Assembly: GCF_900114215.1 (NCBI RefSeq)
Contig: NZ_FOSG01000002.1
Location: forward strand, 1 to 64,000
Source of the DNA: Streptomyces mangrovi
GTDB lineage: Bacteria > Actinomycetota > Actinomycetes > Streptomycetales > Streptomycetaceae
Direction of reading: 5' to 3'
Length of the DNA stretch: 64,000 nucleotides
Shown piece by piece: positions 42,199 to 51,964 of the stretch. The translations under genes and the position numbers were made by a program. Below the pieces are notes generated by a model. That model saw nothing but the letters and a program-made list of their open reading frames with translations. It was not told the origin of the DNA and did no database searches. Positions within the stretch are counted from its first letter, which is position 1, and each line of letters opens with the position of its first letter.

Positions 42199-42672
42199 CT
42201 ACGGCCGGGCGTCGCGGTCGATGCGCGGGGTGTGCCCGCCGAAGGCCAGGACCAGGGTCCGCCGCTCGATGAGCCAGCTCTCCCCGGTTCTGCGGAAGGC
42301 GTCCTCGTAGTGTCCGACGTTGACCGGCGGACCGGGCGGCACGAGGCCGCCGGTGTGCCCGTCGGCCCGGTACGTGGCGAAGTACGTGGTGGCGGCCGCC
42401 GTGTCGGGCGACTCGACGGTGACCCGGACGTTGGTGCACATGCGCCGCGAGAGCCGGTCGGCGGGCCGGGAGCCGAAGTACGCGCGCAGCGCCTCGCGCC
42501 CCGCCACCCGGCGGCCGCCCCCCGGCCACTGCCACACCCCTTCCGGGGTGAACAGCTCCGCCACCGAGGCCGGTTCGCCCAGGTCGAGCCGGTGGACGAA
42601 GTCCAGCACCACGCGTTCGCAGGCGCGTTCGGCGAGCAGCCGTTCCACCGGATCGAGCCGTTCGGTTCCCAT
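42199..42672 (-). CDS. SnoaL-like (NTF2-fold) protein
   Basis: This 157-residue protein has the alpha+beta barrel pattern of SnoaL_4/NTF2-like proteins: AERACERVVLDFVHRLDLGEPASVAELFTPEGVWQWPGG, an arginine-rich middle helix, and a final VGHYEDAFRRTGESWLIERRTLVL hairpin. Members include ring hydroxylase small subunits, isomerases and hydrolases, so no reaction is assigned. It converges with the channel-like gene 42 bases away. The start at 42670-42672 is MGTERLDPVERLLAERA. Confidence 0.82.
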   Translation of the reverse strand: MGTERLDPVERLLAERACERVVLDFVHRLDLGEPASVAELFTPEGVWQWPGGGRRVAGREALRAYFGSRPADRLSRRMCTNVRVTVESPDTAAATTYFATYRADGHTGGLVPPGPPVNVGHYEDAFRRTGESWLIERRTLVLAFGGHTPRIDRDARP

Positions 42673-42715
42673 CCCCGTTTTCTACCGGGCCGAGCCCGGC
42701 GTCACGAGCGGTTTT

Positions 42716-42761
42716 CCGCCACCGGACGGCGCGGGGCCGGGCCCGCGCCGTCCGGTGGCGG
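42716..42761. terminator. Perfect 20-bp hairpin after the methyltransferase gene
   Basis: The arms 42716-42735 and 42742-42761 are perfectly complementary with a 6-base loop. It lies 6 bases past the methyltransferase stop and, on the transcribed strand, is followed by a short mixed tract. Confidence 0.85.
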
Positions 42762-42767
42762 CGCGTG

Positions 42768-43598
42768 CTACACGGGGCTGCGCTCCGGTTCCGCCCGGTC
42801 GGGCGCCGGGTGGGTGACGCGGATCTTGGACTGGCCGTGCGGGAGCCGCTCCCAGTCCTCCATGAGACGCGCCGTCAGGCCGTGGCTGGCCGCGAGGTCG
42901 GTCAGCGTCTCGGTGCGGTAGTAGAAGTCCTCGCGCAGCACATGGTGCTCGCGGCCCTCGGTGCGGTCGAAGGTGAAGTCGAAGAAGCCGCCCGGCGCGA
43001 GGATCCGCCCCACGTTCTCCAGGCACTGGTCGACGACGTCCAGCGGCGAGTGGGAGAACACGCTGTGGGCGTGGACGACCGTGAAGTGCCCCTCGGGCAG
43101 GAAGTCGAAGGTCAGGTCGTCGGCGATCGCCAGATGGGGCAGCTTGTCCTGGAGCCCGTGGCGCACGACGGTCCGCTTGGCCTCGATCAGGATGTGGGGC
43201 GATATGTCGATCCCGTAGTAGTGGCCCGGCTCCAGGTGGTCGATGAACAGCCGGCCGGCCCGCAGGTTGCCGCAGCCGATCTCCAGCATCCGGTCGTCCG
43301 GCCTCAGCCCGTGTTCCAGCAGGTAGTCGAACTGCATCTGCCCGAGGGCCAGCCACCGTTCGTACGACGGCCCGCCGCCGACCGCCGCCTCCGGGCTGCG
43401 GGCGGCGTCGGAGGCCATCACGGCCCGGTAGTACCCGATGTGGTCGTCGCGGTACCTCGCCCGCAGCCAGGCGTCGCGGGCCGCCCGGCGCAGATGGGCG
43501 GGGACGCGCCCCGGGTGGCCGATCGCGTAGCGCACCTTGTGGGCGAGGGTGGCGCGGTTCCGGGAGAGCCTGGGGTCGGATGGGGTCCTGGTTCCCAT
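42768..43598 (-). CDS. Class I SAM-dependent methyltransferase
   Basis: This 276-residue protein has a Rossmann methyltransferase domain: motif I DRMLEIGCGNLRAGRLFIDHL, post-I acid in GHYYGIDISPHILIEA, and a motif near FTVVHAHSVFSHSPLDVVDQCLENV. The N-terminal 80 residues are basic and helical (LRRAARDAWLRARYRDDHIGYY). ATG at 43596-43598 has GGAGG 6 bases upstream. It is divergent from the NmrA-like gene. The substrate is unknown. Confidence 0.88.
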   Translation of the reverse strand: MGTRTPSDPRLSRNRATLAHKVRYAIGHPGRVPAHLRRAARDAWLRARYRDDHIGYYRAVMASDAARSPEAAVGGGPSYERWLALGQMQFDYLLEHGLRPDDRMLEIGCGNLRAGRLFIDHLEPGHYYGIDISPHILIEAKRTVVRHGLQDKLPHLAIADDLTFDFLPEGHFTVVHAHSVFSHSPLDVVDQCLENVGRILAPGGFFDFTFDRTEGREHHVLREDFYYRTETLTDLAASHGLTARLMEDWERLPHGQSKIRVTHPAPDRAEPERSPV

Positions 43599-43801
43599 GG
43601 AGACCTCCGCGTCGCTCGGGGTCGGGCCGGTGGCGTCAGTATGGGCGCGGCACCCTCGCCGCACCCTCCGGCTGATCCGATCGGGTGCCCGCCGGGAGCC
43701 CCGGGTAAGCCCTCGCCCGGCGGACCGGACAAGGGCATGGCCGCCGGGGCGGCGTGGTACCCGTCCGGCCCAGGCCCCCTCCCCCGGCAAGGAAGCAGAT
43801 C

Positions 43802-44677
<876 letters not shown>

Positions 44678-44871
44678 CCCGCCGCCCGCCGGGCGCAGTC
44701 GGCTCCCCGTCAGGCGGCGGGCACCAGGTCGGACGGGTGCGGGGCCCGCACCGGAGACACCGCCGACCGACTACCGCACCTTGCGCGCCCGACCCGGCAG
44801 CGCTCCTTGCCTCCGGCCGAATCACGGGATTTCGTCCACTCGATCGCCCGTGACGTATGAGAAGAACAGCG

Positions 44872-45069
44872 GTGTCCGAACCCTCCTGGCAGAAGCCCTC
44901 GTTCTCCGGCGGCGGCGACAACTGCGTGGAGGTGGCCGCAGCCGACGGTGACGGCACAGCCGTCCGCGAGAGCACCGACCCCGGCCGCGTCCTCACCACC
45001 GACCGCGCCGCCTTCCGCGCCCTCCTGCGGGGAGCGGGGGCCGGAGCGTTCGACCGCCTCGCGCGGTAG
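44872..45069 (+). CDS. DUF397 domain protein
   Basis: This 65-residue protein (from GTG 44872; ATG 44857 is an alternative) matches DUF397: SWQKPSFSGGGDNCVEVAAADGDGTAVRESTDPGRVLTTDRAAFRALLRG. In Streptomyces these usually lie directly downstream of an XRE-type regulator gene (as with BldB-like and WhiJ-like systems) and modulate it. Here no regulator gene precedes it: the 44678-44856 gap has no open frame with coding signs. It may act on a partner encoded elsewhere. Confidence 0.85.
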   Translation: MSEPSWQKPSFSGGGDNCVEVAAADGDGTAVRESTDPGRVLTTDRAAFRALLRGAGAGAFDRLAR

Positions 45070-45099
45070 CCGCCCGGCACGGCCGGAGCGGGCAGGGTT

Positions 45100-46239
45100 T
45101 CAGCGGACCTTGCCGAAGAACGCGCGCATGTCGGCCGCCAGGGCGTCCGGCGCGTCCATCGCCAGGAAGTGGTGGCCGCCGGGGTTGTCCTCGGGCCAGT
45201 GGACGATCGTGTTGTGCCGCTCGGCGAGCCGACGGAATTCGGGCAGACCGCTGTAGACGCCGGTGGGCACCGCCTTCTGCCCCTCGGGCCAGCCAATACC
45301 TCCGGGGCTGTCGTACATGGGCCAGGACGAGGACCCCCACGTCCCGGTGAACCAGTACAGGCTCACGTTTGTCAGGAACAGGTCGCGGTCGATCGCCTCC
45401 TCCAGCGGCTTGCCGGAAGCGTTGAACTCGTGGAACTTCTGCGCCATCCAGGCCAGCGCCGCGACCGGGGAGTCGTGCCAGCCGTAGGCGAAGGTCTGCG
45501 GCGCGGCGCGCAGCAGCGCGTGGTGGTCCACGCCGTTCATCCAGTCCTGCTCCTGGAGCCATTCGTACGCCGCCCGCTCCTCCTGCGTCATGCCGGGGAG
45601 GTCCTCCTCGGCGGGGAAGCCGAGCCCGCCGATGACGTAGACACCCGCGACGCGTTCCGGGGCGGCCCTCGCCACCTCGGGAGCGATGTACGCCCCGAGG
45701 TCGCCGCCCTGGACGCCGTAGCGGTCGTACCCGAGCCGGTCCATCAGCTCGGCCCAGATCCGCCCCACCCGGGCGGTGGTCCAGCCGGTCTCGCGCGGCG
45801 GTTCGGAGAACCCGAAGCCGGGGATGGAGGGCACCACTACGTGGAACGCCCCGGACGGGTCGCCACCGTGCGCGCGGGGGCCGGTGAGGTGCCCGACGAG
45901 ATCGGCGAACTCCACGAAGGAGTTCGGCCAGCCGTGCGTGAGCAGGACCGGCAGGGCGCCGGGCTCGGCGGACCGGATGTGCAGAAAGTGGATCTCCTGC
46001 CCGCCGATTTCGGTGGTGAACTGCGGGAAGCCGTTCAGCCGCGCCTCCTGGCCACACCAGTCGTAGCCGTCGCGCCAGTATTCGGCCACTTCCCTCAACC
46101 ACGCCCCGGGGACACCCCGGCTCCAGCCCTCGCCGGGCAGCCCGCGGGGCAGGCGGGCGCGGGTCAGACGGTCGCGCAGGTCGTCCACGTCCTCCTGGGG
46201 GACATCGATGCGGAAGGGACGGATCTCCTCGCTGCCCAT
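45100..46239 (-). CDS. Epoxide hydrolase (EHN-type alpha/beta hydrolase)
   Basis: This 379-residue protein has the epoxide hydrolase N-terminal domain (IRPFRIDVPQEDVDDLRDRLTRARLP, about 5-110) and an alpha/beta hydrolase fold. The oxyanion motif is HGWPNSFVEF, the nucleophile Asp180 is in VQGGDLGAYIAPEVA, and the catalytic His is in NPGGHHFLAMDAPD. It would open epoxides to diols; the substrate is unknown. ATG at 46237-46239 has AGGAGAAGG just upstream. It is divergent from a WYL regulator 106 bases away, which probably controls it. Confidence 0.9.
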   Translation of the reverse strand: MGSEEIRPFRIDVPQEDVDDLRDRLTRARLPRGLPGEGWSRGVPGAWLREVAEYWRDGYDWCGQEARLNGFPQFTTEIGGQEIHFLHIRSAEPGALPVLLTHGWPNSFVEFADLVGHLTGPRAHGGDPSGAFHVVVPSIPGFGFSEPPRETGWTTARVGRIWAELMDRLGYDRYGVQGGDLGAYIAPEVARAAPERVAGVYVIGGLGFPAEEDLPGMTQEERAAYEWLQEQDWMNGVDHHALLRAAPQTFAYGWHDSPVAALAWMAQKFHEFNASGKPLEEAIDRDLFLTNVSLYWFTGTWGSSSWPMYDSPGGIGWPEGQKAVPTGVYSGLPEFRRLAERHNTIVHWPEDNPGGHHFLAMDAPDALAADMRAFFGKVR

Positions 46240-46345
46240 GGCCTTCTCCTCGTCAGGTGCCCGGCAGGAACTCCTGCCGACCGTACCGACGCTAGACGGC
46301 ATATAGGTCAGAATCCGTCCCATTTCCCGGTGCATGCTGGGTGCC
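46240..46345. promoter_or_regulatory. Divergent promoter region, epoxide hydrolase / WYL regulator
   Basis: This 106-base gap between two divergent starts contains an AT-rich patch (gcatatagg around 46299-46307) suitable as a -10 region for one or both genes. No clear operator palindrome was seen. Confidence 0.4.
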
Positions 46346-47311
46346 ATGACCGACACACCGGCCAGGCTGCTGAGACTGCTGTCCCTGCTCCAGACCCCGC
46401 GCGTATGGCCCGGCAGCGAACTCGCCGGCCGTCTGGAGGTCAGCGCCCGTACCGTCCGCCGCGACATCGACCGGCTGCGCGAACTGGGCTATCCGGTGGA
46501 GGCGGCCATGGGCACCGCGGGCGGCTACCGGCTCGCCGCGGGCAAGGCCATGCCGCCGCTGCTGCTGGACGACGAGGAGGCGGTGGCGATCGCGGTCGCC
46601 CTCAGTACCACCGCCGGGAACCCGGTGGACGGCATCGAGGAGGCGTCGGTGCGGGCCCTGACCAAACTGGAGCAGGTACTCCCGTCCCGGTTGCGGCACC
46701 GGGTCGGGGCGCTGCGGGCCGCCACGGTCTCCGCCCCGCCCGCGGAGGGTCCGGGCGTGGATCCGCGCGGCCTCGCGGTGCTCGCCGGGGCAGCGGCCGG
46801 CCGCGAGCGTCTGCGGTTCTCCTACCGGGCGGGCGACGGCACCGTGAGCGCGCGCCTGGTCGAGCCGCACCGGCTGGTGGCGGCGGGGCGGCGCTGGTAT
46901 CTGCTGGCGTACGACAACGAGCGCGGCGACTGGCGGATCTTCCGCATCGACCGGATCACCGGCCCCCGCCCGACGGGCGTGCGGGTGCCGCCGCGCGAGG
47001 TGCCCGGGCGGGACGCGGCCGCGTTCGTCACCCGCAAGCTGTTCTCCCTCGCCCCCACCTACGAGGTCCGGGCCACCCTGCGCCTCCCGGCGGACGAGGC
47101 CGCCCGGCGGCTCGGCGCCGCACCGGACGAGATCGAACCGGTCGACTCCGGCAGCTGCCTGCTGCGCGGACGCGTCGACACCCTTGACTGGCTGGCGGCC
47201 CGGCTGCTCATGCTGGGCTGCGATTTCGAGGTGCACGGGCCTCCCGAGCTGGTGGCGCACCTGCGCGAGGCCGGCGCCCGCGCCCTTCGCGCCGCGGGGG
47301 ACCCGGGTTAG
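46346..47311 (+). CDS. YafY-type HTH/WYL-domain transcriptional regulator
   Basis: This 321-residue regulator has a winged helix-turn-helix at residues about 8-60 (ELAGRLEVSARTVRRDIDRLRELG) and a WYL ligand-sensing domain at about 140-220. The WYL core reads VEPHRLVAAGRRWYLLAYDNERGDWRIFRIDRI, with the WYL-equivalent WYLLAYD. The C-terminal WCX extension follows. Regulators of this type often control an adjacent divergent gene, here the epoxide hydrolase. ATG 46346 (MTDTPARLLRLL) is preferred to the earlier ATG because the HTH follows directly. Confidence 0.92.
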   Translation: MTDTPARLLRLLSLLQTPRVWPGSELAGRLEVSARTVRRDIDRLRELGYPVEAAMGTAGGYRLAAGKAMPPLLLDDEEAVAIAVALSTTAGNPVDGIEEASVRALTKLEQVLPSRLRHRVGALRAATVSAPPAEGPGVDPRGLAVLAGAAAGRERLRFSYRAGDGTVSARLVEPHRLVAAGRRWYLLAYDNERGDWRIFRIDRITGPRPTGVRVPPREVPGRDAAAFVTRKLFSLAPTYEVRATLRLPADEAARRLGAAPDEIEPVDSGSCLLRGRVDTLDWLAARLLMLGCDFEVHGPPELVAHLREAGARALRAAGDPG

Positions 47312-47349
47312 GCTCCCGGCGGGACACCACCGGCGAAGGGGGCCGCTCC

Positions 47350-47898
47350 ATGAGCGGGACAGGGACCGTGGTCGCGGTCAGCAGCAGCGGTGAGCACTCG
47401 TTCAGCAAGCCGAACCGGGAGAGCGTCACACTGCTCGCCGGGCTCGGGGTGGAGGGGGATGCGCATGCCGGACAGACGGTCAAACACCGCTCCCGCGTCG
47501 CAAAGGACCCCACCCAGCCGAACCTGCGTCAGGTGCACCTCATCCACGAGGAGCTGTTCGCCGAGGTCGGCGAGGCCGGCTTCACCGTGGGGCCCGGCGA
47601 GCTGGGCGAGAACATCACCACCTGCGGCCTCGACCTCCTCGGCCTGCCCACCGGCACGCTGCTGCGCATCGGCGCCGAGGCGGTCGTGGAGGTCACCGGC
47701 CTGCGCAACCCGTGCTTCCAGATCGACGGCTTCCGGCGGGGCCTGCTCAAGCGGGTCGTGGGCCGCGACGAGGACGGCAGCGTGGTGCGCAGGGCCGGGA
47801 TCATGGGCGTCGTGCGGACCGGCGGCGTGGTCCGCCCCGGCGACACGATCGGGGTCGAACTTCCCGCCGAGCCGCACCTCCCGCTGGAGATGGTCTGA
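47350..47898 (+). CDS. MOSC domain protein
   Basis: This 182-residue MOSC protein belongs to the molybdenum-cofactor sulfurase C-terminal family, which binds sulfur or molybdopterin-type cofactors. GLGVEGDAHAGQTVKHRSR, QVHLIHEELFAEV and LGENITTCGLDLLGLPTGTLLRIG are family motifs, and the conserved cysteine lies in GLRNPCFQIDGF. It starts 38 bases after the WYL gene and converges on mnmA, only 19 bases from its stop. The exact substrate is unknown; relatives include YiiM-type reductases. Confidence 0.9.
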   Translation: MSGTGTVVAVSSSGEHSFSKPNRESVTLLAGLGVEGDAHAGQTVKHRSRVAKDPTQPNLRQVHLIHEELFAEVGEAGFTVGPGELGENITTCGLDLLGLPTGTLLRIGAEAVVEVTGLRNPCFQIDGFRRGLLKRVVGRDEDGSVVRRAGIMGVVRTGGVVRPGDTIGVELPAEPHLPLEMV

Positions 47899-47917
47899 CA
47901 CTCATCCGGCAGACGGG

Positions 47918-49075
47918 TTACCGGCCGGCGGCCGCCGCGGCGCGGCGCTCGGTGGCGGCGATGGTGGCCGAGCCGACCACGCGGGTGCCGTCGTAGAGGA
48001 CGATCGCCTGGCCCGGGGCGACGCCGCGCACCGGCTCGGCGAAGGACACCTTCAGCTCGTAGCCGTCCGGGCCGTCCACCGGCTCCGCCGTCACCGGCGT
48101 CTCGCCGCCGTGGGCGCGCAGCTGGGCGGTGTACGTGCCCGGCCCGGCGGGCGGGGTGCCGCACCAGCGGGGGCGGATGGCCCTCAGGGCGACCACGTCC
48201 AGCGCGGAGGCCGGGCCGACGGTGACGGTGTTGTCCACCGGGGAGATGTCCAGCACGTAGCGCGGCTTGCCGTCGGGGGCGGGGTGGCCGATGCGCAGGC
48301 CCTTGCGCTGGCCGACGGTGAAGCCGTACGCGCCGGAGTGGGTGCCGAGCCTGTTGCCGTCCTCGTCGAGGATGTCGCCCTCGGCGGTGCCCAGGTGCCT
48401 GGCCAGGAAGCCCTGGGTGTCGCCGTCGGCGATGAAGCAGATGTCGTGGCTGTCGGGCTTCTTGGCCACCGCCAGGCCCCGGCGCTCGGCCTCGGCGCGG
48501 ATCTCCTCCTTGGTGGTGGCGGTGTCGCCGAGGGGGAACATGGCGTGGGCGAGCTGCCGCTCGTCCAGCACGCCCAGCACATAGCTCTGGTCCTTGGCCA
48601 TGTCGGTGGCGCGGTGCAGCTCGCGGGTGCCGTCCTCGCGCAGGACGACGGTGGCGTAGTGGCCGGTGCACACCGCGTCGAAGCCCAGCGCCAGGGCCTT
48701 GTCCAGCAGCGCGGCGAACTTGATCTTCTCGTTGCAGCGCAGGCACGGGTTGGGGGTGCGGCCGGCCTCGTACTCGGCGACGAAGTCCTCCACCACGTCC
48801 TGGCGGAAGCGCTCGGCCAGGTCCCACACGTAGAAGGGGATGCCGATGACGTCGGCGGCGCGGCGGGCGTCGCGGGAGTCCTCGATCGTGCAGCAGCCGC
48901 GGGCGCCGGTGCGGAAGGACTGCGGGTTCGCCGAGAGGGCGAGGTGGACGCCGGTGACATCGTGGCCGGCCTCCACCGCGCGGGCGGCGGCGACGGCGGA
49001 GTCCACCCCGCCGGACATGGCGGCGAGGACGCGGAGGCGGGGGGCGGGGCTGGGCGCACCGGTCGTGTCAGTCAT
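47918..49075 (-). CDS. mnmA: tRNA-specific 2-thiouridylase
   Basis: This 385-residue enzyme thiolates uridine 34 of tRNAs for Lys, Glu and Gln, using ATP and sulfur from a cysteine desulfurase. The PP-loop motif is [21 protein letters not shown]. The catalytic cysteines are in [16 protein letters not shown] and [35 protein letters not shown] and the C-terminal beta-barrel are present. ATG at 49073-49075 has GGAGGG 5 bases upstream. The cysteine desulfurase gene at 49864-51033 in the same direction probably supplies the sulfur; an amidase gene lies between on the other strand. Confidence 0.96.
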   Translation of the reverse strand: MTDTTGAPSPAPRLRVLAAMSGGVDSAVAAARAVEAGHDVTGVHLALSANPQSFRTGARGCCTIEDSRDARRAADVIGIPFYVWDLAERFRQDVVEDFVAEYEAGRTPNPCLRCNEKIKFAALLDKALALGFDAVCTGHYATVVLREDGTRELHRATDMAKDQSYVLGVLDERQLAHAMFPLGDTATTKEEIRAEAERRGLAVAKKPDSHDICFIADGDTQGFLARHLGTAEGDILDEDGNRLGTHSGAYGFTVGQRKGLRIGHPAPDGKPRYVLDISPVDNTVTVGPASALDVVALRAIRPRWCGTPPAGPGTYTAQLRAHGGETPVTAEPVDGPDGYELKVSFAEPVRGVAPGQAIVLYDGTRVVGSATIAATERRAAAAAGR

Positions 49076-49148
49076 AGCGCCCTCCAGGGTACGGGTCCGG
49101 GCGCGGGCCGATGGAACCGTACGGGTGTTCCCGGGCGTTGTGCGGTCT

Positions 49149-49835
49149 GTGAGCGAGAAGGAAGCCCCCAAAGACCGCCGGGCGGACGGGGAGGGTCGGC
49201 CGGTGGGCCGCCGCGCCCTGCTGGTCGGCGGCGCGGCGGTGGGTCTGGGCGCCCTCGGGTACACGGCCCGCGACGACCTGGCCCGGACGTGGTGGAAGGT
49301 ACCGGGCGTGGACCGGCCGCGCACCGAGGGCGAGGTGGACCACCCGGGAGCGGACTGGCTGCCGGCGTCCGAGGCGAACTGGCGGCGGGCCGACCGTCCC
49401 TACGACTACACCATCGACCGGGTGGTGGTGCACGTCATCCAGGGCCCCTACGCGGTGGCCCTGAAGGTCTTCCAGGACCCGTCCCACCGCGCCGCGACGC
49501 ACTACGTGGTGCGCACCTTTGACGGGAAGGTGACGCAGATGGTGCGGGAGCTGGACGTGGCGTACCACGCGGGCAACCGCGAGTACAACGAGCGCAGTGT
49601 CGGCATCGAGCACGAGGGCTTCGTGGACCGCCCGGAGACGATCACCGACGCCACCTACCGGGCGTCGGCGGCGCTGACGGCCGGGATATGCGACCGGTAC
49701 GGCCTGCCCCGGGACCGTGAGCACATCATCGGCCACATCGAGGTGCCCGGCGCCGACCACACCGATCCCGGGCCGCACTGGGACTGGGACCGGTACATGC
49801 GGATGGTGCGGGACGTCCCCGTCCGCGAGGGCTGA
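49149..49835 (+). CDS. Secreted N-acetylmuramoyl-L-alanine amidase (amidase_2)
   Basis: This 228-residue protein has an N-terminal Tat-like signal ([21 protein letters not shown]) and an amidase_2/PGRP domain (about 60-215). The zinc ligands are His in [10 protein letters not shown] and His in [20 protein letters not shown]. The [26 protein letters not shown] segment is characteristic. It would cleave the amide between MurNAc and L-Ala in peptidoglycan. GTG 49149 is a best guess without a strong ribosome binding site; other GTG codons lie a few bases upstream. It lies divergent from mnmA. Confidence 0.88.
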   Translation: MSEKEAPKDRRADGEGRPVGRRALLVGGAAVGLGALGYTARDDLARTWWKVPGVDRPRTEGEVDHPGADWLPASEANWRRADRPYDYTIDRVVVHVIQGPYAVALKVFQDPSHRAATHYVVRTFDGKVTQMVRELDVAYHAGNREYNERSVGIEHEGFVDRPETITDATYRASAALTAGICDRYGLPRDREHIIGHIEVPGADHTDPGPHWDWDRYMRMVRDVPVREG

Positions 49836-49863
49836 GCGGGCCGGGAGCCGTGCCGGGCGGGGG

Positions 49864-51033
49864 TTACGACAGCCCGGCGCCGCGGGCGCGCTCCACGGCC
49901 GGGCCGATGGCGGCGGCCACCGCGTCCACGTCCGCCCTGGTGGAGGTGTGGCCCAGCGAGAAGCGCAGGGTGCCCCGGGCCAGCTCCGGGTCGGTGCCCG
50001 TGGCCAGCAGGACGTGGCTGGGCTGGGCGACGCCGGCGGTGCAGGCCGATCCGGTGGAGCACTCGATGCCCTGGGCGTCCAGCAGGAGCAGCAGCGAGTC
50101 GCCCTCGCAGCCGGGGAAGGAGAAGTGCGCGTTGGCGGGCAGCCGTCCGGCCGGGTCGGGGTCGCCGCCCAGGACGGCGTCCGGCACGGCCTCGCGGACG
50201 GCCGCCACCAGCGCGTCCCGCAGCGCGCCGATCTCCCGGGCGAACCCCTCGCGCCGCTCGGCCGCCAGCCGCGCGGCGACCGCGAAGGCCGCGACGGCGG
50301 GTACGTCGAGGGTGCCGGAGCGCACGTCTCGCTCCTGGCCGCCGCCGTGCAGCAGCGGCGTGGGGGCCCACTGGCGCCCCAGCAGCAGCGCGCCGATGCC
50401 GTACGGGCCGCCGATCTTGTGGCCGCTGACCGTCATCGCGGCCAGGCCGGAGGCGGCGAAGTCCACCGGCACCTGGCCGACGGCCTGGACGGCGTCCGCG
50501 TGCATCGGGATGCCGAACTCGGCCGCGACCGCCGCCAGTTCGGCTGTGGGCTGGAGGGTTCCGATCTCGTTGTTGGCCCACATCACGGTGATCAGGGCGA
50601 CGTCCTCGGGCTTTTCCTCCACCGCCTCGCGCAGCGCCTCCGGGTGAACGCGCCCCAGGGAGTCGACCGGCAGCCACCGCACCCGGGCGCCCTCGTGGTC
50701 GGCGAGCCAGTGGACGGCGTCGAGGACCGCGTGGTGCTCCACGGGGCTGGCCAGGACGCGGGTGCGGACGGGATCGGCCGCGCGCCGGGCCCAGTACAGG
50801 CCCTTGACGGCGAGGTTGTCGGCCTCGGTGCCGCCGGAGGTGAGGACCACCTCGCTCGGCCGGGCGCCCAGCGCCGCGGCGAGGGCCTCGCGCCCCTCCT
50901 CCACCGTGCGGCGGGCCCGCCTTCCCGCCGCGTGGAGGGAGGAGGCGTTGCCGACGAGGCCGAGCTGGGCGGTCATCGCCTGCACCGCCTCCGGAAGCAT
51001 GGGGGTGGTGGCGGCGTGGTCAAGGTAGGCCAT
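49864..51033 (-). CDS. Cysteine desulfurase
   Basis: This 389-residue PLP enzyme of the NifS/IscS family removes sulfur from cysteine. The start is [17 protein letters not shown]. The PLP lysine is Lys206 in [12 protein letters not shown], and the persulfide cysteine is Cys331 in [19 protein letters not shown] and NNEIGTLQP are other family motifs. As mnmA lies nearby in the same direction, a role in tRNA thiolation is likely. It could also serve iron-sulfur assembly. Confidence 0.95.
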   Translation of the reverse strand: MAYLDHAATTPMLPEAVQAMTAQLGLVGNASSLHAAGRRARRTVEEGREALAAALGARPSEVVLTSGGTEADNLAVKGLYWARRAADPVRTRVLASPVEHHAVLDAVHWLADHEGARVRWLPVDSLGRVHPEALREAVEEKPEDVALITVMWANNEIGTLQPTAELAAVAAEFGIPMHADAVQAVGQVPVDFAASGLAAMTVSGHKIGGPYGIGALLLGRQWAPTPLLHGGGQERDVRSGTLDVPAVAAFAVAARLAAERREGFAREIGALRDALVAAVREAVPDAVLGGDPDPAGRLPANAHFSFPGCEGDSLLLLLDAQGIECSTGSACTAGVAQPSHVLLATGTDPELARGTLRFSLGHTSTRADVDAVAAAIGPAVERARGAGLS

Positions 51034-51071
51034 GGTTAACCGATTCTACGAGCCGACCGGGCCGGGACGAG

Positions 51072-51103
51072 AGCGAGGACCGGCCGAGTGGCCGGTCCTC
51101 GCT
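51072..51103. terminator. 14-bp hairpin after the Dps gene
   Basis: The arms 51072-51085 and 51090-51103 pair perfectly with loop gagt. It lies 77 bases past the Dps stop and before the cysteine desulfurase start, so it probably terminates dps. Confidence 0.7.
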
Positions 51104-51180
51104 TCTCCCGCCCCGCCCGCTCCGGAATCCGCGGGGGCGGGCGGGGCGCCTCGGACGTTCTCTGACGCCCTCGGACGTCC

Positions 51181-51657
51181 TCAGTCGACCTTGTGCTCGG
51201 CCTGGAACATCCAGTGGTGCTTCTCGAGGTCGGCGATGATCGAGATGAGGATGTCCTGGGTCACCGGGTCGGGCTTCTCCGTGGCGTCCATGCGCTCGCG
51301 CATCCGGTTCACCACGGAGGCCAGCGCGCCGACCATGACCTCGACGGCCTTGTCGTCCTGGTGCCAGCCGCTCTCCACCCCGGTGATGCCGCTGCCGGAG
51401 GCGAGGGCGGAGGCACGGCCGTCGGGGGCCAGGCCCAGGGCCGCGGCGCGTTCGGCGACGGTGTCGGAGTAGGTGCGCGCGGTGTCCACGACCTCGTCGA
51501 GCTGGAGGTGGATGGAGCGGAACCGCGGACCGATCACGGTCCAGTGGACCTGCTTGGCCACCAGCGACAGATCGACCAGGTCCACCAGTGCGCCCTGCAG
51601 CGCCTCTCCGACGACCTTGAGGTCCTGGTCGGGCAGTGTGCTCTTCACGGTGTACAT
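51181..51657 (-). CDS. Dps/ferritin-like protein
   Basis: This 158-residue protein belongs to the Dps (DNA-binding protein from starved cells) family, which forms dodecamers that oxidise and store iron and protect DNA. The intersubunit ferroxidase residues are seen in LVAKQVHWTVIGPRFRSIHLQLDEVVDTARTYSD (His, then Asp/Glu). The DLEKHHWMFQAEHKVD end is typical. ATG at 51655-51657 has GAAGGTGG upstream. It stands alone with its own terminator. Confidence 0.93.
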   Translation of the reverse strand: MYTVKSTLPDQDLKVVGEALQGALVDLVDLSLVAKQVHWTVIGPRFRSIHLQLDEVVDTARTYSDTVAERAAALGLAPDGRASALASGSGITGVESGWHQDDKAVEVMVGALASVVNRMRERMDATEKPDPVTQDILISIIADLEKHHWMFQAEHKVD

Positions 51658-51885
51658 CCGTTGACCACCTTCGCTTCTCTCACGGGGGGCTTTGCAGCGT
51701 ATTGCGCCATTCACGTTTTTCGCGTTGCTCGTCCCTTTTCAGGCTACCCGTGAAGGGCTCCGCCACTCCCGCGCCACCGGCTCCGCCGATCCGGTCGCGC
51801 ACCGCGTTCACGCCGGTCACGGCGGGTGCCGGGGCACGGGGGCGACACCGTCACGTGTGCCCCGCGCCGCCCGTCGCATGCGGAA

Positions 51886-51922
51886 GCGGCCCCGGCCCCC
51901 TCAGCGAGGGGGCCGGGGCCGC
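51886..51922. terminator. Perfect 16-bp hairpin after the thioesterase gene
   Basis: The arms 51886-51901 and 51907-51922 are perfectly complementary with a 5-base loop, 42 bases past the thioesterase stop. The 51658-51885 stretch carries no gene and presumably the dps promoter. Confidence 0.75.
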
Positions 51923-51964
51923 GGAGCGCGCGACGGAGACGGTCAGGTCCGATCCGGTCCGTGC

